A DNA stretch of 64,000 bases from Coralliovum pocilloporae. Its GTDB lineage: Bacteria; Pseudomonadota; Alphaproteobacteria; Rhizobiales; Cohaesibacteraceae. Position 1 is the stretch's first letter. Each line of letters opens with the position of its first letter. The notes below the pieces were generated by a model. That model did not search any database. It was given only the letters and a program-made list of their open reading frames with translations, and had not been told where the DNA came from. The position numbers and the translations under genes were made by a program. Positions 35,222-43,917 of the stretch are shown piece after piece. Where the stretch lies: NCBI RefSeq assembly GCF_030845175.1, contig NZ_CP132542.1, positions 744,001-808,000 on the forward strand, written 5' to 3'.

Positions 35222-35602
35222 GCGATTCGCTCTTTCCGTTAACTTTTTTGCCCGTTGGTAACGATTCGTTTACGACCTGCGTTAATGATAGTTGATAAGG
35301 GCTTAAAGTCGATGAAGTCCAGTGCCGGAACCACGAGGGCGGGGAAGGCACGAGTCCGAAGAATCAGTTAAGAATTTTTCTTAAAGTAAAATGTTAAGAA
35401 TTTTTCGACCTGATTTTTCAGCCTTTTCAACAGATTAGGCAGGATTATACACTTTATCGACCGAAACCCTTGCGGACGCGAATCAGTTTTTGTTAACCAT
35501 TAGGAAGTAGCGTTTCATAATTGGGTTAACCGAAGTCCTTTCGCGCCAGCCGCTTACTTGGCCTGTGCGCCAAGCCCAGGATAGGCAGATAAGGGGATTG
35601 GC
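35222..35602. promoter_or_regulatory. Divergent fliI/ctrA regulatory region
   Basis: No gene. It holds five GANTC sites, the target of CcrM methylase (35224, 35263, 35352, 35361, 35480). It also holds a CtrA-type TTAACCAT (35493-35500), a GTTAAC at 35525, and GTTAAGAATTTTTC twice 24 bases apart (35367 and 35391), giving TTAA at 13-base intervals. A stem CTTGGC/GCCAAG (35557-35574) lies just ahead of the AAGGGG ribosome site. In Caulobacter ctrA is autoregulated and gated by CcrM methylation, and this region has the same parts. Confidence 0.6.
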
Positions 35603-36304
35603 ATGCGTGTTCTATTAATTGAGGACGATAGCGCCACTGCACAGAGCATCGAATTGATGCTCAAGTCTGAGAGCTTTAACGTTTACACGACCGACCTCGG
35701 TGAAGAGGGGGTCGATCTTGGAAAGCTGTATGATTATGACATCATACTGCTGGATCTCAACCTGCCGGACATGTCCGGTTATGAGGTGTTGAGAACCCTG
35801 CGACTGTCCAAGGTCAAGACTCCTATCCTCATCTTGTCCGGTCTTGCAGGCATTGAAGACAAGGTGCGTGGTCTCGGCTTTGGAGCCGATGACTATATGA
35901 CCAAACCATTCCACAAGGATGAGTTGGTCGCCAGAATTCACGCCATTGTACGGCGTTCCAAGGGTCATGCTCAGTCGGTCATCCGTACCGGCGATCTGAC
36001 CGTTAACCTGGACGCCAAAACGGTTGAAGTGAACGGCCAACGTGTTCACTTGACCGGCAAGGAATACCAGATGCTTGAGCTTCTGTCCTTGCGGAAGGGA
36101 ACTACCCTCACCAAGGAAATGTTCCTCAACCATCTCTATGGTGGCATGGATGAGCCAGAACTGAAGATCATCGACGTCTTCATCTGTAAGCTTCGCAAGA
36201 AACTTGCTGCGGCAACAGATGGACGGAATTACATCGAAACGGTTTGGGGTCGCGGTTATGTGCTGCGCGAACCGGAAGATGAGTCGATGAAAGAGAGCGC
36301 TTAA
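35603..36304 (+). CDS. ctrA: Cell-cycle response regulator CtrA
   Basis: 233 residues. Receiver with Asp51 ([20 protein letters not shown]) and an OmpR-type winged helix ([43 protein letters not shown] and [14 protein letters not shown]); all highly CtrA-specific. Master regulator of flagellar, division and envelope genes and often of replication control; phosphorylated by CckA through ChpT (42473). The C terminus ends in Ser-Ala, resembling the hydrophobic ClpXP degron of Caulobacter CtrA. Start follows AAGGGGATTGGC. Strong terminator after it. Confidence 0.98.
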   Translation: MRVLLIEDDSATAQSIELMLKSESFNVYTTDLGEEGVDLGKLYDYDIILLDLNLPDMSGYEVLRTLRLSKVKTPILILSGLAGIEDKVRGLGFGADDYMTKPFHKDELVARIHAIVRRSKGHAQSVIRTGDLTVNLDAKTVEVNGQRVHLTGKEYQMLELLSLRKGTTLTKEMFLNHLYGGMDEPELKIIDVFICKLRKKLAAATDGRNYIETVWGRGYVLREPEDESMKESA

Positions 36305-36331
36305 ACACAGCGTTTTCGACCAGAGTTGATC

Positions 36332-36359
36332 AAGGCCGTGACAGTTTCACGGCCTTTTT
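36332..36359 (+). terminator. Terminator of ctrA
   Basis: AAGGCCGTGA (36332-36341) pairs with TCACGGCCTT (36347-36356); loop CAGTT; T-run follows. Confidence 0.92.
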
Positions 36360-36396
36360 CTTTGCCTGGAGCCACCGGAGAATTTTGAATAGCACA

Positions 36397-36430
36397 ACAA
36401 AAACCGCCGGCCCTGTGAAGAACCGGCGGT
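36397..36430 (-). terminator. Terminator of the che operon
   Basis: On the minus strand ACCGCCGG pairs with CCGGCGGT (plus-strand arms 36423-36430 and 36403-36410), followed by a T-run, 33 bases after cheR. Confidence 0.88.
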
Positions 36431-36463
36431 CTGTAACATTAGATATTCGATGTTGCCTTCAGG

Positions 36464-37333
36464 TCAGATACGTCCACCTGAAATCGCCCGGAGTGGCCGT
36501 GGCTCGCTCTTATCAGAAGAGGCTGGGGCCAGGGAATACAGCCCACGCGTACCGGCCACAGGCTTGAACCGGTCCGTCAGACCGACCACCGTCTCAGCAG
36601 CACCGAGGACCAGATACCCGTCTTCTGGCATCTGCTTGGCAATCCGCTCCAGAATGTCAATCTTCGTGGCCTGATCAAAATAGATCAGGACATTGCGGCA
36701 GAACACCACATCAAACTTTCCGAGCGACGTGTAACTGTCCAGCAGATTGAGAACCCGGTACTGAATCATCGCCCGCATATCCGGGTTGATTCGCCAGAGC
36801 TCACCTTCTTGGGTGAAATATTTCAGCAGGAGCTGAATAGGCAGGCCACGCTGCACTTCAAACTGGGTATAAACACCGCTTTTTGCTTTCTCCAGAACCT
36901 GGGTGGACAGATCCGTACCAATCATTTCAAACGACCAGCCCGAGGCCTTCGCACCCAGTTCTTTGAGACAGATGCCAAGCGAATACGGTTCCTGACCGGT
37001 GGAGGCGGCAGCGCACCAGATACGCAGCTTCTTCTGCATCCGGCGTTTTTCCATCAACTCCGGCAGCATCACATCCGTAAAGTTGTCAAACGGCGTCTTA
37101 TCACGGAAGAAAAACGACTCATTCGTCGTCATCGCTTCGATAACCTGACCCGCCAAAGACCCTCGTGGATCCGTCTTGATCTTTGCAGCTAGCGTGTCAA
37201 CAGAATCCAGATTGGCCTTCCTTGCGATCGGCATCAGACGGCTCTCGATCAGGTACTGCTTATCATCGGCAAGCACCAGACCGGATCGCTGTTTCAGGAA
37301 TTCCTGAAGGAACTTGTATCCTGTCGCATTCAT
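36464..37333 (-). CDS. cheR: Chemotaxis protein methyltransferase CheR
   Basis: 289 residues from the ATG at 37333, which overlaps the cheB stop (ATGA) and has AAGGGGGG upstream. N-terminal helical CheR domain (YKFLQEFLKQRSGLVLADDKQYLIESRL), then the SAM-binding fold (LRIWCAAASTGQEPYSLGICLKE, IGTDLSTQVLEKAKSGVYTQFEVQRGLP, FDVVFCRNVLIYFDQATK). Methylates receptor glutamates with SAM for adaptation. Last gene of cheA-W-Y-B-R; no receptor (MCP) gene lies in the window. Confidence 0.96.
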   Translation of the reverse strand: MNATGYKFLQEFLKQRSGLVLADDKQYLIESRLMPIARKANLDSVDTLAAKIKTDPRGSLAGQVIEAMTTNESFFFRDKTPFDNFTDVMLPELMEKRRMQKKLRIWCAAASTGQEPYSLGICLKELGAKASGWSFEMIGTDLSTQVLEKAKSGVYTQFEVQRGLPIQLLLKYFTQEGELWRINPDMRAMIQYRVLNLLDSYTSLGKFDVVFCRNVLIYFDQATKIDILERIAKQMPEDGYLVLGAAETVVGLTDRFKPVAGTRGLYSLAPASSDKSEPRPLRAISGGRI

Positions 37334-38544
37334 GGCCGTCCCCCCTTCAGAACGGTTTCTATTGTTGTTGCAATCTTGTCCAGAGGCAGAACGGCTGAGC
37401 ACATTCCGGTTTGGGCCGCTGCGCCCGGCATACCCCAGACAACACTGGTTTCTTCATCTTGTGTCACGACCGACCCGCCAGCTCCGGCAATCATCTTGAC
37501 CCCCTGGGCACCGTCATGTCCCATGCCGGTCAGAATGAGACCAAGTATGGCACTGCCATAGGTAGCCGTGATGGATTCGAACATCGGATCAACAGCCGGC
37601 TTACAGAAATTCACTGGAGGACCGTCATTCAGTTCAATCGTTGGCGTGCCGCCGATCGATTTAATCAGCATATGCTGGCCGCCGGGCGCGATGTAGATAC
37701 GACCAGCCTGAACCTGCTCGCCATGCTCACCTTCCCGTGCTTCCACACCGGTTGCCTTGGTGATGTGCTCGCCGAGAATACGGGTAAAGGTTGGCGGCAT
37801 ATGCTGGGTAATCACGATCGGAACAGACCGCAGAACCGTTGCGGAGATTCCCTTCAGCACCGTTTGCAGAGCCTGAGGTCCGCCTGTCGAACTGCCAATC
37901 GCCAGAACGCGCGGACGAACGGATGAATATGGCCGGAGAGAAATTGCCGCCGATGCGCCAGACTGACCGGGTAACGTTGCGGCTGCAGCAGGCGCCCGCG
38001 CTGATGCGGGAGCAGCTGGTGCTGCAGGCCTTCCCGGCGCAGCATTGGTAGATCCAAAATCCGGCTGTGCCAGGCCAAGCCGCTGGCGCCGCCGGGCACC
38101 AAGTGTCTTCACTTTAGCCGTAAGATCTCTGCGGAAGCTCGCTGAGGTGGAAATTTCACTGTTGGATTCCGGCTTCGGAATATAGTCACTTGCCCCCAGA
38201 GACAGAGCACGCAAGCTGATTTCCGCGTTTCTCTGCGTCAGGGTTGAGGACATGATAATAGCGACATTGCGACGCTTCTGGATCAACAGCGGCAATGCTG
38301 TCATGCCGTCCATCTCCGGCATGTCAATATCAAGAACGATAACATCGGGCTCACAGCGGTCTACATCATCAACAGCAAGCTTGCCGTTGCGGTGACTGCC
38401 GACAACGCTGATGCCCTGCTCCTCTTCGAGCCACCGCCCGATAAGACCGCGAATGACAACGGAATCATCAACGACCATGACACGCAATGAGTCAGTCCCC
38501 TGCGCAGTTGCAGCAGCGGTTGCTCCAGAAGTTCCGGTTACCAT
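37330..38544 (-). CDS. cheB: Protein-glutamate methylesterase/glutaminase CheB
   Basis: 404 residues: receiver (RVMVVDDSVVIRG, Asp72 in VIVLDIDMPEMDG), an unusually long Ala/Pro-rich linker (about 145-205, PGRPAAPAAPASARAPAAAA), then the esterase domain with AIGSSTGGPQAL (catalytic Ser), PIVITQHMPPTFT (His) and GMGHDGAQGVKMIAGAGG (Asp). Removes receptor methyl groups when phosphorylated by CheA. Operon with cheY upstream and cheR downstream. Confidence 0.96.
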   Translation of the reverse strand: MVTGTSGATAAATAQGTDSLRVMVVDDSVVIRGLIGRWLEEEQGISVVGSHRNGKLAVDDVDRCEPDVIVLDIDMPEMDGMTALPLLIQKRRNVAIIMSSTLTQRNAEISLRALSLGASDYIPKPESNSEISTSASFRRDLTAKVKTLGARRRQRLGLAQPDFGSTNAAPGRPAAPAAPASARAPAAAATLPGQSGASAAISLRPYSSVRPRVLAIGSSTGGPQALQTVLKGISATVLRSVPIVITQHMPPTFTRILGEHITKATGVEAREGEHGEQVQAGRIYIAPGGQHMLIKSIGGTPTIELNDGPPVNFCKPAVDPMFESITATYGSAILGLILTGMGHDGAQGVKMIAGAGGSVVTQDEETSVVWGMPGAAAQTGMCSAVLPLDKIATTIETVLKGGRP

Positions 38545-38571
38545 CTAATCAATCCAGGTTTGTCACAAAGC

Positions 38572-38937
38572 TCAGATCAGGCCGACTTCATGAAATTTTG
38601 CTTCAACAATTTCGCGGTCAAACGGCTTCATTATGTATTCATTGGCACCCGCTCGAATGGCCTTTGCAATATGGGCCACATCATTCTCCGTCGTGCAGAA
38701 GACGACCTTGGGTGCTTCACCACCATCAATGGCTCGAAGTGCCTTGAGAAACTCCAGACCGTCCATGACAGGCATGTTCCAGTCGAGCAGAACGGCATCC
38801 GGCATGTTGTCGCGACACTGATCAAGCGCCTGGCGGCCATCTTCAGCCTCGGAAATCTCAAACTTGAGATCTTCAAGGATACGACGGGCCACCTTTCGGA
38901 TGACGCTCGAATCATCAACTACAAGACAATGTGTCAT
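38572..38937 (-). CDS. cheY: Chemotaxis response regulator CheY
   Basis: 121 residues, one receiver domain: CLVVDDSSVIRKVARRIL, LLDWNMPVMDG with Asp52, VVFCTTEND and EYIMKPFD with the conserved Lys. Carries the phosphoryl group from CheA to the FliM/FliN switch. Lies between cheW and cheB. Confidence 0.95.
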   Translation of the reverse strand: MTHCLVVDDSSVIRKVARRILEDLKFEISEAEDGRQALDQCRDNMPDAVLLDWNMPVMDGLEFLKALRAIDGGEAPKVVFCTTENDVAHIAKAIRAGANEYIMKPFDREIVEAKFHEVGLI

Positions 38938-38963
38938 TTAGGTCTCCCTGACCTGCACTTCAG

Positions 38964-39437
38964 TTAAGCGGCAATCGCATCGATCATGGCGCCAAGAACC
39001 CGCTCCACATCGAGAATGACAAGAAGCTGGCCATCCAGACGATGAACACCGGCTGAAATTTCAGCCCAGCGCGGATCAAGGTTTGCCGGGTTAGCCTCAC
39101 GTCCGGATACCGGAAGCGTCAGAACCTCACCCACACGATCAATGATCAATCCGTACGATTCACCTTTATATTCAATGCCGACCGCCATCTGACCGGCACC
39201 TTCAAGAACCTCGTGAACGTTCAGTCTTTCACGCATGTTGATTGCGGTGACAATCCGTCCACGCAGGTTCAACACGCCTGCGACTTCTGCCTGCGCCAGC
39301 GGCACCCGTGTCATGTTCTCGGGAACGAACACATCATGGACTTTCTCGATCGGAAGTCCGAACAGCTGGTCAGAAATGACCACGGTCACATATTGTGTGG
39401 TTTCACCGTCAATTGCATTTTTCTGGTGGTCACTCAT
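38964..39437 (-). CDS. cheW: Chemotaxis coupling protein CheW
   Basis: 157 residues, a single CheW SH3-like domain: QYVTVVISDQLFGLPIEKVHDVFVPENMTRVPLAQAEVAGVLNLRGRIVTAINMRERL, then SYGLIIDRVGEVLTLP. Couples receptors to CheA. The ATG overlaps the cheA stop by 4 bases, so translation is coupled. Confidence 0.96.
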   Translation of the reverse strand: MSDHQKNAIDGETTQYVTVVISDQLFGLPIEKVHDVFVPENMTRVPLAQAEVAGVLNLRGRIVTAINMRERLNVHEVLEGAGQMAVGIEYKGESYGLIIDRVGEVLTLPVSGREANPANLDPRWAEISAGVHRLDGQLLVILDVERVLGAMIDAIAA

Positions 39438-42214
39438 GCTGCCATCCCCATTTCAACAGTCTGTTCTTTCAGCGCCGCGATCAGACCTGGTCTGTCGAAC
39501 TTCGCAACATAGTCATTGAAGCCGGACTGCCGCGCCCGCTCAATCGCCGCAGGCGATGTGAGAGAGGACAGAGCAATCACTGGCACATTGCGGAGGCGTT
39601 CTGATCTGCGGAGGATCTCGGCAAACTCAAATCCGTTGATTTCCGGCATCTCGATATCGCTGACGATCACATCAAAGTGGCGACCTTCATCAAGATGCGC
39701 AATGGCCTCCTTGGCAGATGCACAGATCGTCACGGAGTAGCCAGCGGACTTGAGAACCGGACCCAGCATGTTCCGGAAGAAGGACGAGTCATCAACAAAC
39801 AGCAGAGACTTGGTCAGCGCATCTTCAGACATTTCCTTGCGCTGCAGCCAGTCTTCAAAGGCCATCGGCAGATAATGCCCGACATCGATCACTTCAGTCG
39901 CTTTGCCCTTGATCACTGCAGAGCCAAGCACACCGGCTGTGTCGGACTGGACTTCAATGTTGAGTTTGTCTTCGACGATATCAACGATTTCATCGACCAC
40001 AAGGCCCATGGAGCGCCCGGCGTCAGTGAACACCAGCATCGGCTGTGTGCCTTCCTGCTTCAGCGTCACGGACGGGTCAACATAGACCAGCGGCATCAAG
40101 GCACCGCGGTACTGAACAAGGTCACGTCCGGTCGAGCGTTCAATGGTTTCCACATCAAACTCTTCAAGGCGTGTAACCAGAGACAACGGCACCGCTTTCG
40201 GTTCCGAAGACCCGGCACGGAAGAGCAGCATGGAGAGCATGTTGCTATCGGCAATGGAGACTTTCTCCTGCTCATCGCCAATTTCTTCCAGATCAGTGCC
40301 AACATGGGAACCAACCGCCTGGGCAATACCGTTCGGATCAATAATCATGATCACGCTGCCATCACCCAGAATGGTGTTACCTGAGAACATCGTCAGGTGC
40401 CGCAGCATGGTCGCCATCGGCTTGACCACGATTTCCTCAGTGTGGAAGACGCCATCGACAACGATGCCGAATGTCTGGGAGCCGACCTGCATGACCACGA
40501 TGAAACCTTCATCCTTGGCCATCAGGGTTTCGGTATCCGTCTCACCGGCAATCGCATCCGGATGCTCGATATCAAGCAGAGCCCGCATATGGATGAGCGG
40601 CAGCAGCTTGTTACGCAAACGCAGAACCGGCGTATCCTTAATCCGCTCGATCTTCAGATCGGAGTTCGACTGAACCCGAACCAGCTCAACCACGGAAAGC
40701 TGCGGAATTGCGAAACGGTCACCGGCTGATTCGATAATCAGGGTCGACACAATCGCCAGCGTCAGCGGGATCTTGATCATGAAAGTTGATCCCTTGCCGG
40801 GAATAGACTTCAGATCGACTGAGCCGCCAATGATCTCGATATTGTTGCGGACCACATCCATGCCAACACCGCGACCGGAAACATTGGTCACTTCCTTGGC
40901 GGTGGAGAAGCCGGCTGCAAAGATAAACTTGTTGACCTGCTGGTCGTTCAGCTTTTCAAGTTCAGCCTCCGTGACAACACCGTTCTCGACAGCTTTCTTT
41001 TTGATGGCGTCCGTATTGAGGCCCCGGCCATCATCAGCGATCTCGATGATGATATGACCGCCTTCATGATACGCAGCCAGTCGGATTGTACCTTTTTCAG
41101 GCTTGCCAGCAGCGCGACGCTCATCAGGCATTTCAAGACCGTGATCCGCAGAGTTACGTACCATGTGGGTCAGCGGATCTTTGATCAGATCCAGAACCTG
41201 GCGGTCAAGTTCGGTCTCAGCGCCGACCATGTCCAGTTCGATCTGCTTATCAAGTTCCTGAGCCAGGTCGCGTACAATACGCGGCAGTTTCTGCCATGCA
41301 TTGCCAATCGGCTGCATGCGCGTCTGCATGACGCCTTCCTGCAGTTCGGCTGTCACATTGGACAGACGCTGCAGCGGCACCTTAAATTCAGAATCTTCAT
41401 GACGGCGAACAATTTCAAGCAGCTGGTTTCGGGTCAGCACCAGCTCGGACACCATCGTCATAAGATGTTCAAGCGTCTCGACATTCACACGAATGGACTG
41501 GTTGGAAACACTGGCACCCTTCTTGTCGCCAGCGGCCTTTTCAGGCTTCTTCTCAGCCTCAGCCTTTTCGCGTGCAGCAGCCGCTTCCGCTTCCATCTTG
41601 GCGGCTTCCGCCATCAGGCTGCCCGCATCAGCAACGGCTTCCGCAGCAGCTTCCTTCGCAGAAGCATCCGGATCAAATCCGTCAAGACCAGGCGTTTCCT
41701 GGAATACCCGCTCAAGCTCATCCAGAGGAACCTCGCCTGGCTTCAGTTCACGCTCAGCAACCTGGATATTCAGATTCTCTTCAACTTCAGGCTCTGGTTC
41801 AGCAGCTGGCGTCGGAGCTTCATGAACGGTGACAGCCTCACCCAGAGCCATTTTCTCAAGCTCCGAGATCAGGTCTGTATCAACCCCTTCCGGCTCGGTG
41901 CCTTCATTGGCTTCCAGCTCTTCCAGCAGCGCCTTAATGCGATCGATACTGGCGAGGATCAGAGAGACCGCCTCAGGTGTTACAGCAACGCCATCCCTGA
42001 ACTTGCCCATCAGCGTTTCCGCCGCATGCGCCAATGATTCAAGTCTTGGCAATCCAAGGAAACCACAGGTTCCCTTGATTGTGTGTACCAGCCTGAAGAT
42101 GTTGTCCAGAATCTGAGCGTTATTCGGTTCTTGTTCGAACTTGACGAGCTCTACATCAACAACATCAAGGCTCTCGTTCGTTTCCATCAGGAACTCACGA
42201 AGGAGATCATCCAT
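39434..42214 (-). CDS. cheA: Hybrid chemotaxis histidine kinase CheA with C-terminal receiver
   Basis: 926 residues from the ATG at 42214 (AGGGG upstream; an upstream TTG is less likely). Domains: HPt with His44 in RLVHTIKGTCGFLGL; an Ala/Glu/Lys-rich helical linker (about 180-250) instead of a clear CheY-binding P2; dimerisation P3 (SIRVNVETLEHLMTMVSELV); ATPase (DHGLEMPDERRAAGKPEKGT, NGVVTEAEL, GRGVGMDVVRNNIEIIGGSV); CheW-like P5; a second CheW-like region (about 655-790); and a receiver (SLLFVDDSSFFRNMLGPVLK, DVIVSDIEMPEINGFEFAEI). The fused receiver may be a phosphate sink. A CtrA-type TTAACCAT lies upstream. Confidence 0.96.
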   Translation of the reverse strand: MDDLLREFLMETNESLDVVDVELVKFEQEPNNAQILDNIFRLVHTIKGTCGFLGLPRLESLAHAAETLMGKFRDGVAVTPEAVSLILASIDRIKALLEELEANEGTEPEGVDTDLISELEKMALGEAVTVHEAPTPAAEPEPEVEENLNIQVAERELKPGEVPLDELERVFQETPGLDGFDPDASAKEAAAEAVADAGSLMAEAAKMEAEAAAAREKAEAEKKPEKAAGDKKGASVSNQSIRVNVETLEHLMTMVSELVLTRNQLLEIVRRHEDSEFKVPLQRLSNVTAELQEGVMQTRMQPIGNAWQKLPRIVRDLAQELDKQIELDMVGAETELDRQVLDLIKDPLTHMVRNSADHGLEMPDERRAAGKPEKGTIRLAAYHEGGHIIIEIADDGRGLNTDAIKKKAVENGVVTEAELEKLNDQQVNKFIFAAGFSTAKEVTNVSGRGVGMDVVRNNIEIIGGSVDLKSIPGKGSTFMIKIPLTLAIVSTLIIESAGDRFAIPQLSVVELVRVQSNSDLKIERIKDTPVLRLRNKLLPLIHMRALLDIEHPDAIAGETDTETLMAKDEGFIVVMQVGSQTFGIVVDGVFHTEEIVVKPMATMLRHLTMFSGNTILGDGSVIMIIDPNGIAQAVGSHVGTDLEEIGDEQEKVSIADSNMLSMLLFRAGSSEPKAVPLSLVTRLEEFDVETIERSTGRDLVQYRGALMPLVYVDPSVTLKQEGTQPMLVFTDAGRSMGLVVDEIVDIVEDKLNIEVQSDTAGVLGSAVIKGKATEVIDVGHYLPMAFEDWLQRKEMSEDALTKSLLFVDDSSFFRNMLGPVLKSAGYSVTICASAKEAIAHLDEGRHFDVIVSDIEMPEINGFEFAEILRRSERLRNVPVIALSSLTSPAAIERARQSGFNDYVAKFDRPGLIAALKEQTVEMGMAA

Positions 42215-42393
42215 TCTCGCACCCCTACCCAAACAGTTCGTGCTACAGCACAGAAATCGAAACGACTTCTGTAAGCCTGTTTCAGGATCAAGTGTCGAGC
42301 CAAAGAGTTAAGATAGATTGAAAGGATCAACCAATATTTGATTTATATACGCTTGCTGAAAATGAATGTCAGAACCGGATACATAAGAAAGTA

Positions 42394-42401
42394 TTAACCA
42401 T
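42394..42401. promoter_or_regulatory. CtrA half-site (TTAACCAT) in the cheA promoter region
   Basis: TTAACCAT, 180 bases upstream of cheA and next to the chpT terminator hairpin. The same 8-mer stands before eipA and ctrA. Confidence 0.4.
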
Positions 42402-42405
42402 GTAA

Positions 42406-42440
42406 ATAGCGCAAGCATCTCCATCGGACACTTGCGCTAT
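42406..42440 (-). terminator. Hairpin after chpT
   Basis: ATAGCGCAAG (42406-42415) pairs perfectly with CTTGCGCTAT (42431-42440) over a 15-base loop, 33 bases after the chpT stop. Confidence 0.65.
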
Positions 42441-42472
42441 CAAACCAAACAACTCAAAGTTCTAAATTCGGC

Positions 42473-43114
42473 TCACGCAGCATTCCGCGCTTCAATCCGA
42501 ACCTGCTCCCCTTCAATGCTCATTGAAAGCTTGATTCCCGCTTCTCTCGCGAGGATACCCGTGTAAACCGGCTGAATGGAATGAGCATCAACAGTGCCGT
42601 CTGGTGGTGTTCCATCCAAAAGGGCTTCAACACCGTTTGGAATACGGGCGTGAGGACCGGTACATTCGATAACGAACTCCGCTCCCTTTTCATTGTCTTC
42701 AAGGCGAACGGCAATCGTACCGCCGCGCGGAACTGCGGAAATTGAAATCAAAATCAGATTAAGGACCAGCTTGACCCGGTTCTTGGGAACCAGAAGCCGC
42801 GGTCCTTCCCAGCTCAGGTCAGCTTTTTCAGACAGCATATAGCCCTTGGCTACGGATTCAGCATCACCTGTATCGATGTCTGCCCCAACAGATCCGGCCG
42901 CGCCAAAGGCAATTCGGGCGAACTGCAGCTTCGCTGAAGCCTGACGCGCGCTCTTGTGGATGAGGTCCATGGCGAACTCGCGCATATCCTCAGCCCCGTC
43001 CTCCTCAAGCACCTCCAGACCATTCGTAATAGCGCCAACCGGAGAAATAATGTCGTGACAGATCCGGCTGCACAAAAGGGCGGCGAGTTCATGGGCGGAT
43101 ATATTGAGCGTCAT
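42473..43114 (-). CDS. chpT: Histidine phosphotransferase ChpT
   Basis: 213 residues. The N-terminal helical hairpin carries the phospho-histidine His20 in LAALLCSRICHDIISPVGAITNGLEVLEED, the ChpT signature. The remainder is a degenerate HATPase-like fold (KNRVKLVLNLILISISAVPRGGTIAVRLED) that does not bind ATP in the family. It passes phosphate from CckA to CtrA and CpdR. ctrA lies 6 kb away with the che operon between; eipA lies 0.8 kb downstream in coordinates. Confidence 0.94.
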   Translation of the reverse strand: MTLNISAHELAALLCSRICHDIISPVGAITNGLEVLEEDGAEDMREFAMDLIHKSARQASAKLQFARIAFGAAGSVGADIDTGDAESVAKGYMLSEKADLSWEGPRLLVPKNRVKLVLNLILISISAVPRGGTIAVRLEDNEKGAEFVIECTGPHARIPNGVEALLDGTPPDGTVDAHSIQPVYTGILAREAGIKLSMSIEGEQVRIEARNAA

Positions 43115-43290
43115 TATTCTGACCTGTTTTCTGTTCCTGATTCGGGAGCTATCCTAGGATATAGACCCGTTAATTTCATCTATTCTGTTATGACATCCTG
43201 AACTCACTGCGTGACGCTCACACTTCAGCAAAAGTATAGAGCGTGTCGCGTGAAACCCTTTCGGCGCAACTGGTTTTAGGGTTCTGAACC

Positions 43291-43788
43291 CTAGTGCACC
43301 AACAGCTTTCGCAATTTCGGCCAACCCTTTTCTGACAGTTCACAATGGTATTTCGGTTTTTGCAGCCAGACATACCGATTGGCTTCTGAATAAAAGAAGT
43401 AGAGCCTGTTGTTATACCGGGTCCAGATCTGAGGGCTGCCGGGCGTCAGTCGCCCGCGCGCTGCAGCCATGGCACCATAGCCACCAAGACGCGGCGCATA
43501 AACCTCGGGATCATGCCGGAATGCCTCAAGGTTACCTTCATTTGCAAAAAGCCAGACAACCCCGCACCAGACGAGCTGATGACGGTCTTTTCCTTTGCGC
43601 GCCTTGTTATCGACCGTATAGGCCACAGCGTCATAGCCACCAATCGCAATCGCTGTCCGAGGGTCATGGACATAAAGTTCCGATGTTGCGTTCAGAACAC
43701 CAGGCCGCGGGCATGCGGCATAAGCTCCTGCTGAACCCAGAAGCCAGAACAGTGTCATTGCAGCTATAAAGCGGGCACGGCCTGTCAT
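43291..43788 (-). CDS. Secreted YHS-domain protein
   Basis: 165 residues with a signal peptide (MTGRARFIAAMTLFWLLGSAGAYA). Pattern IAIGGYDAVAYTVDNKARKG, then VWLFANEGNLEAFRHDPEVYAPRLGGYGAMAAARG, is the YHS family, often seen in periplasmic proteins of unknown function. The cysteine usually found in GGYCAY is Gly here. The stop codon sits in a short hairpin TAGGGTT/AACCCTA (43277-43293). Divergent from eipA. Confidence 0.78.
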   Translation of the reverse strand: MTGRARFIAAMTLFWLLGSAGAYAACPRPGVLNATSELYVHDPRTAIAIGGYDAVAYTVDNKARKGKDRHQLVWCGVVWLFANEGNLEAFRHDPEVYAPRLGGYGAMAAARGRLTPGSPQIWTRYNNRLYFFYSEANRYVWLQKPKYHCELSEKGWPKLRKLLVH

Positions 43789-43855
43789 GATCTCACCAAT
43801 TTATCGCACTAATACGCGTCGTCAGAACCCTAAGCTCTGAGTCGTGAGTGTTTCG

Positions 43856-43863
43856 TTAACCAT
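43856..43863. promoter_or_regulatory. CtrA site (TTAACCAT) upstream of eipA
   Basis: TTAACCAT, 55 bases before the eipA start, with a GANTC site (GAGTC, 43839-43843) just upstream. As I recall, eipA is under CtrA control in Brucella. Confidence 0.55.
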
Positions 43864-43917
43864 GATCCGGCACATATGAGTGAGCCAGGGGGCGGATCAA
43901 AGACGGAGAAGTTTCTG

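Noticed and set aside
33974-35242. A 422-codon open frame on the plus strand
   Set aside because: It lies entirely antisense to fliI, whose motifs are unmistakable; the translation has no recognisable domain.
41054-42037. A 327-codon plus-strand frame
   Set aside because: Antisense shadow of cheA with no ribosome site or family motif.
43277-43293. TAGGGTT/AACCCTA hairpin as a copy of the dispersed repeat
   Set aside because: Only the first six bases match, and the rest is a simple short palindrome at the YHS-gene stop.
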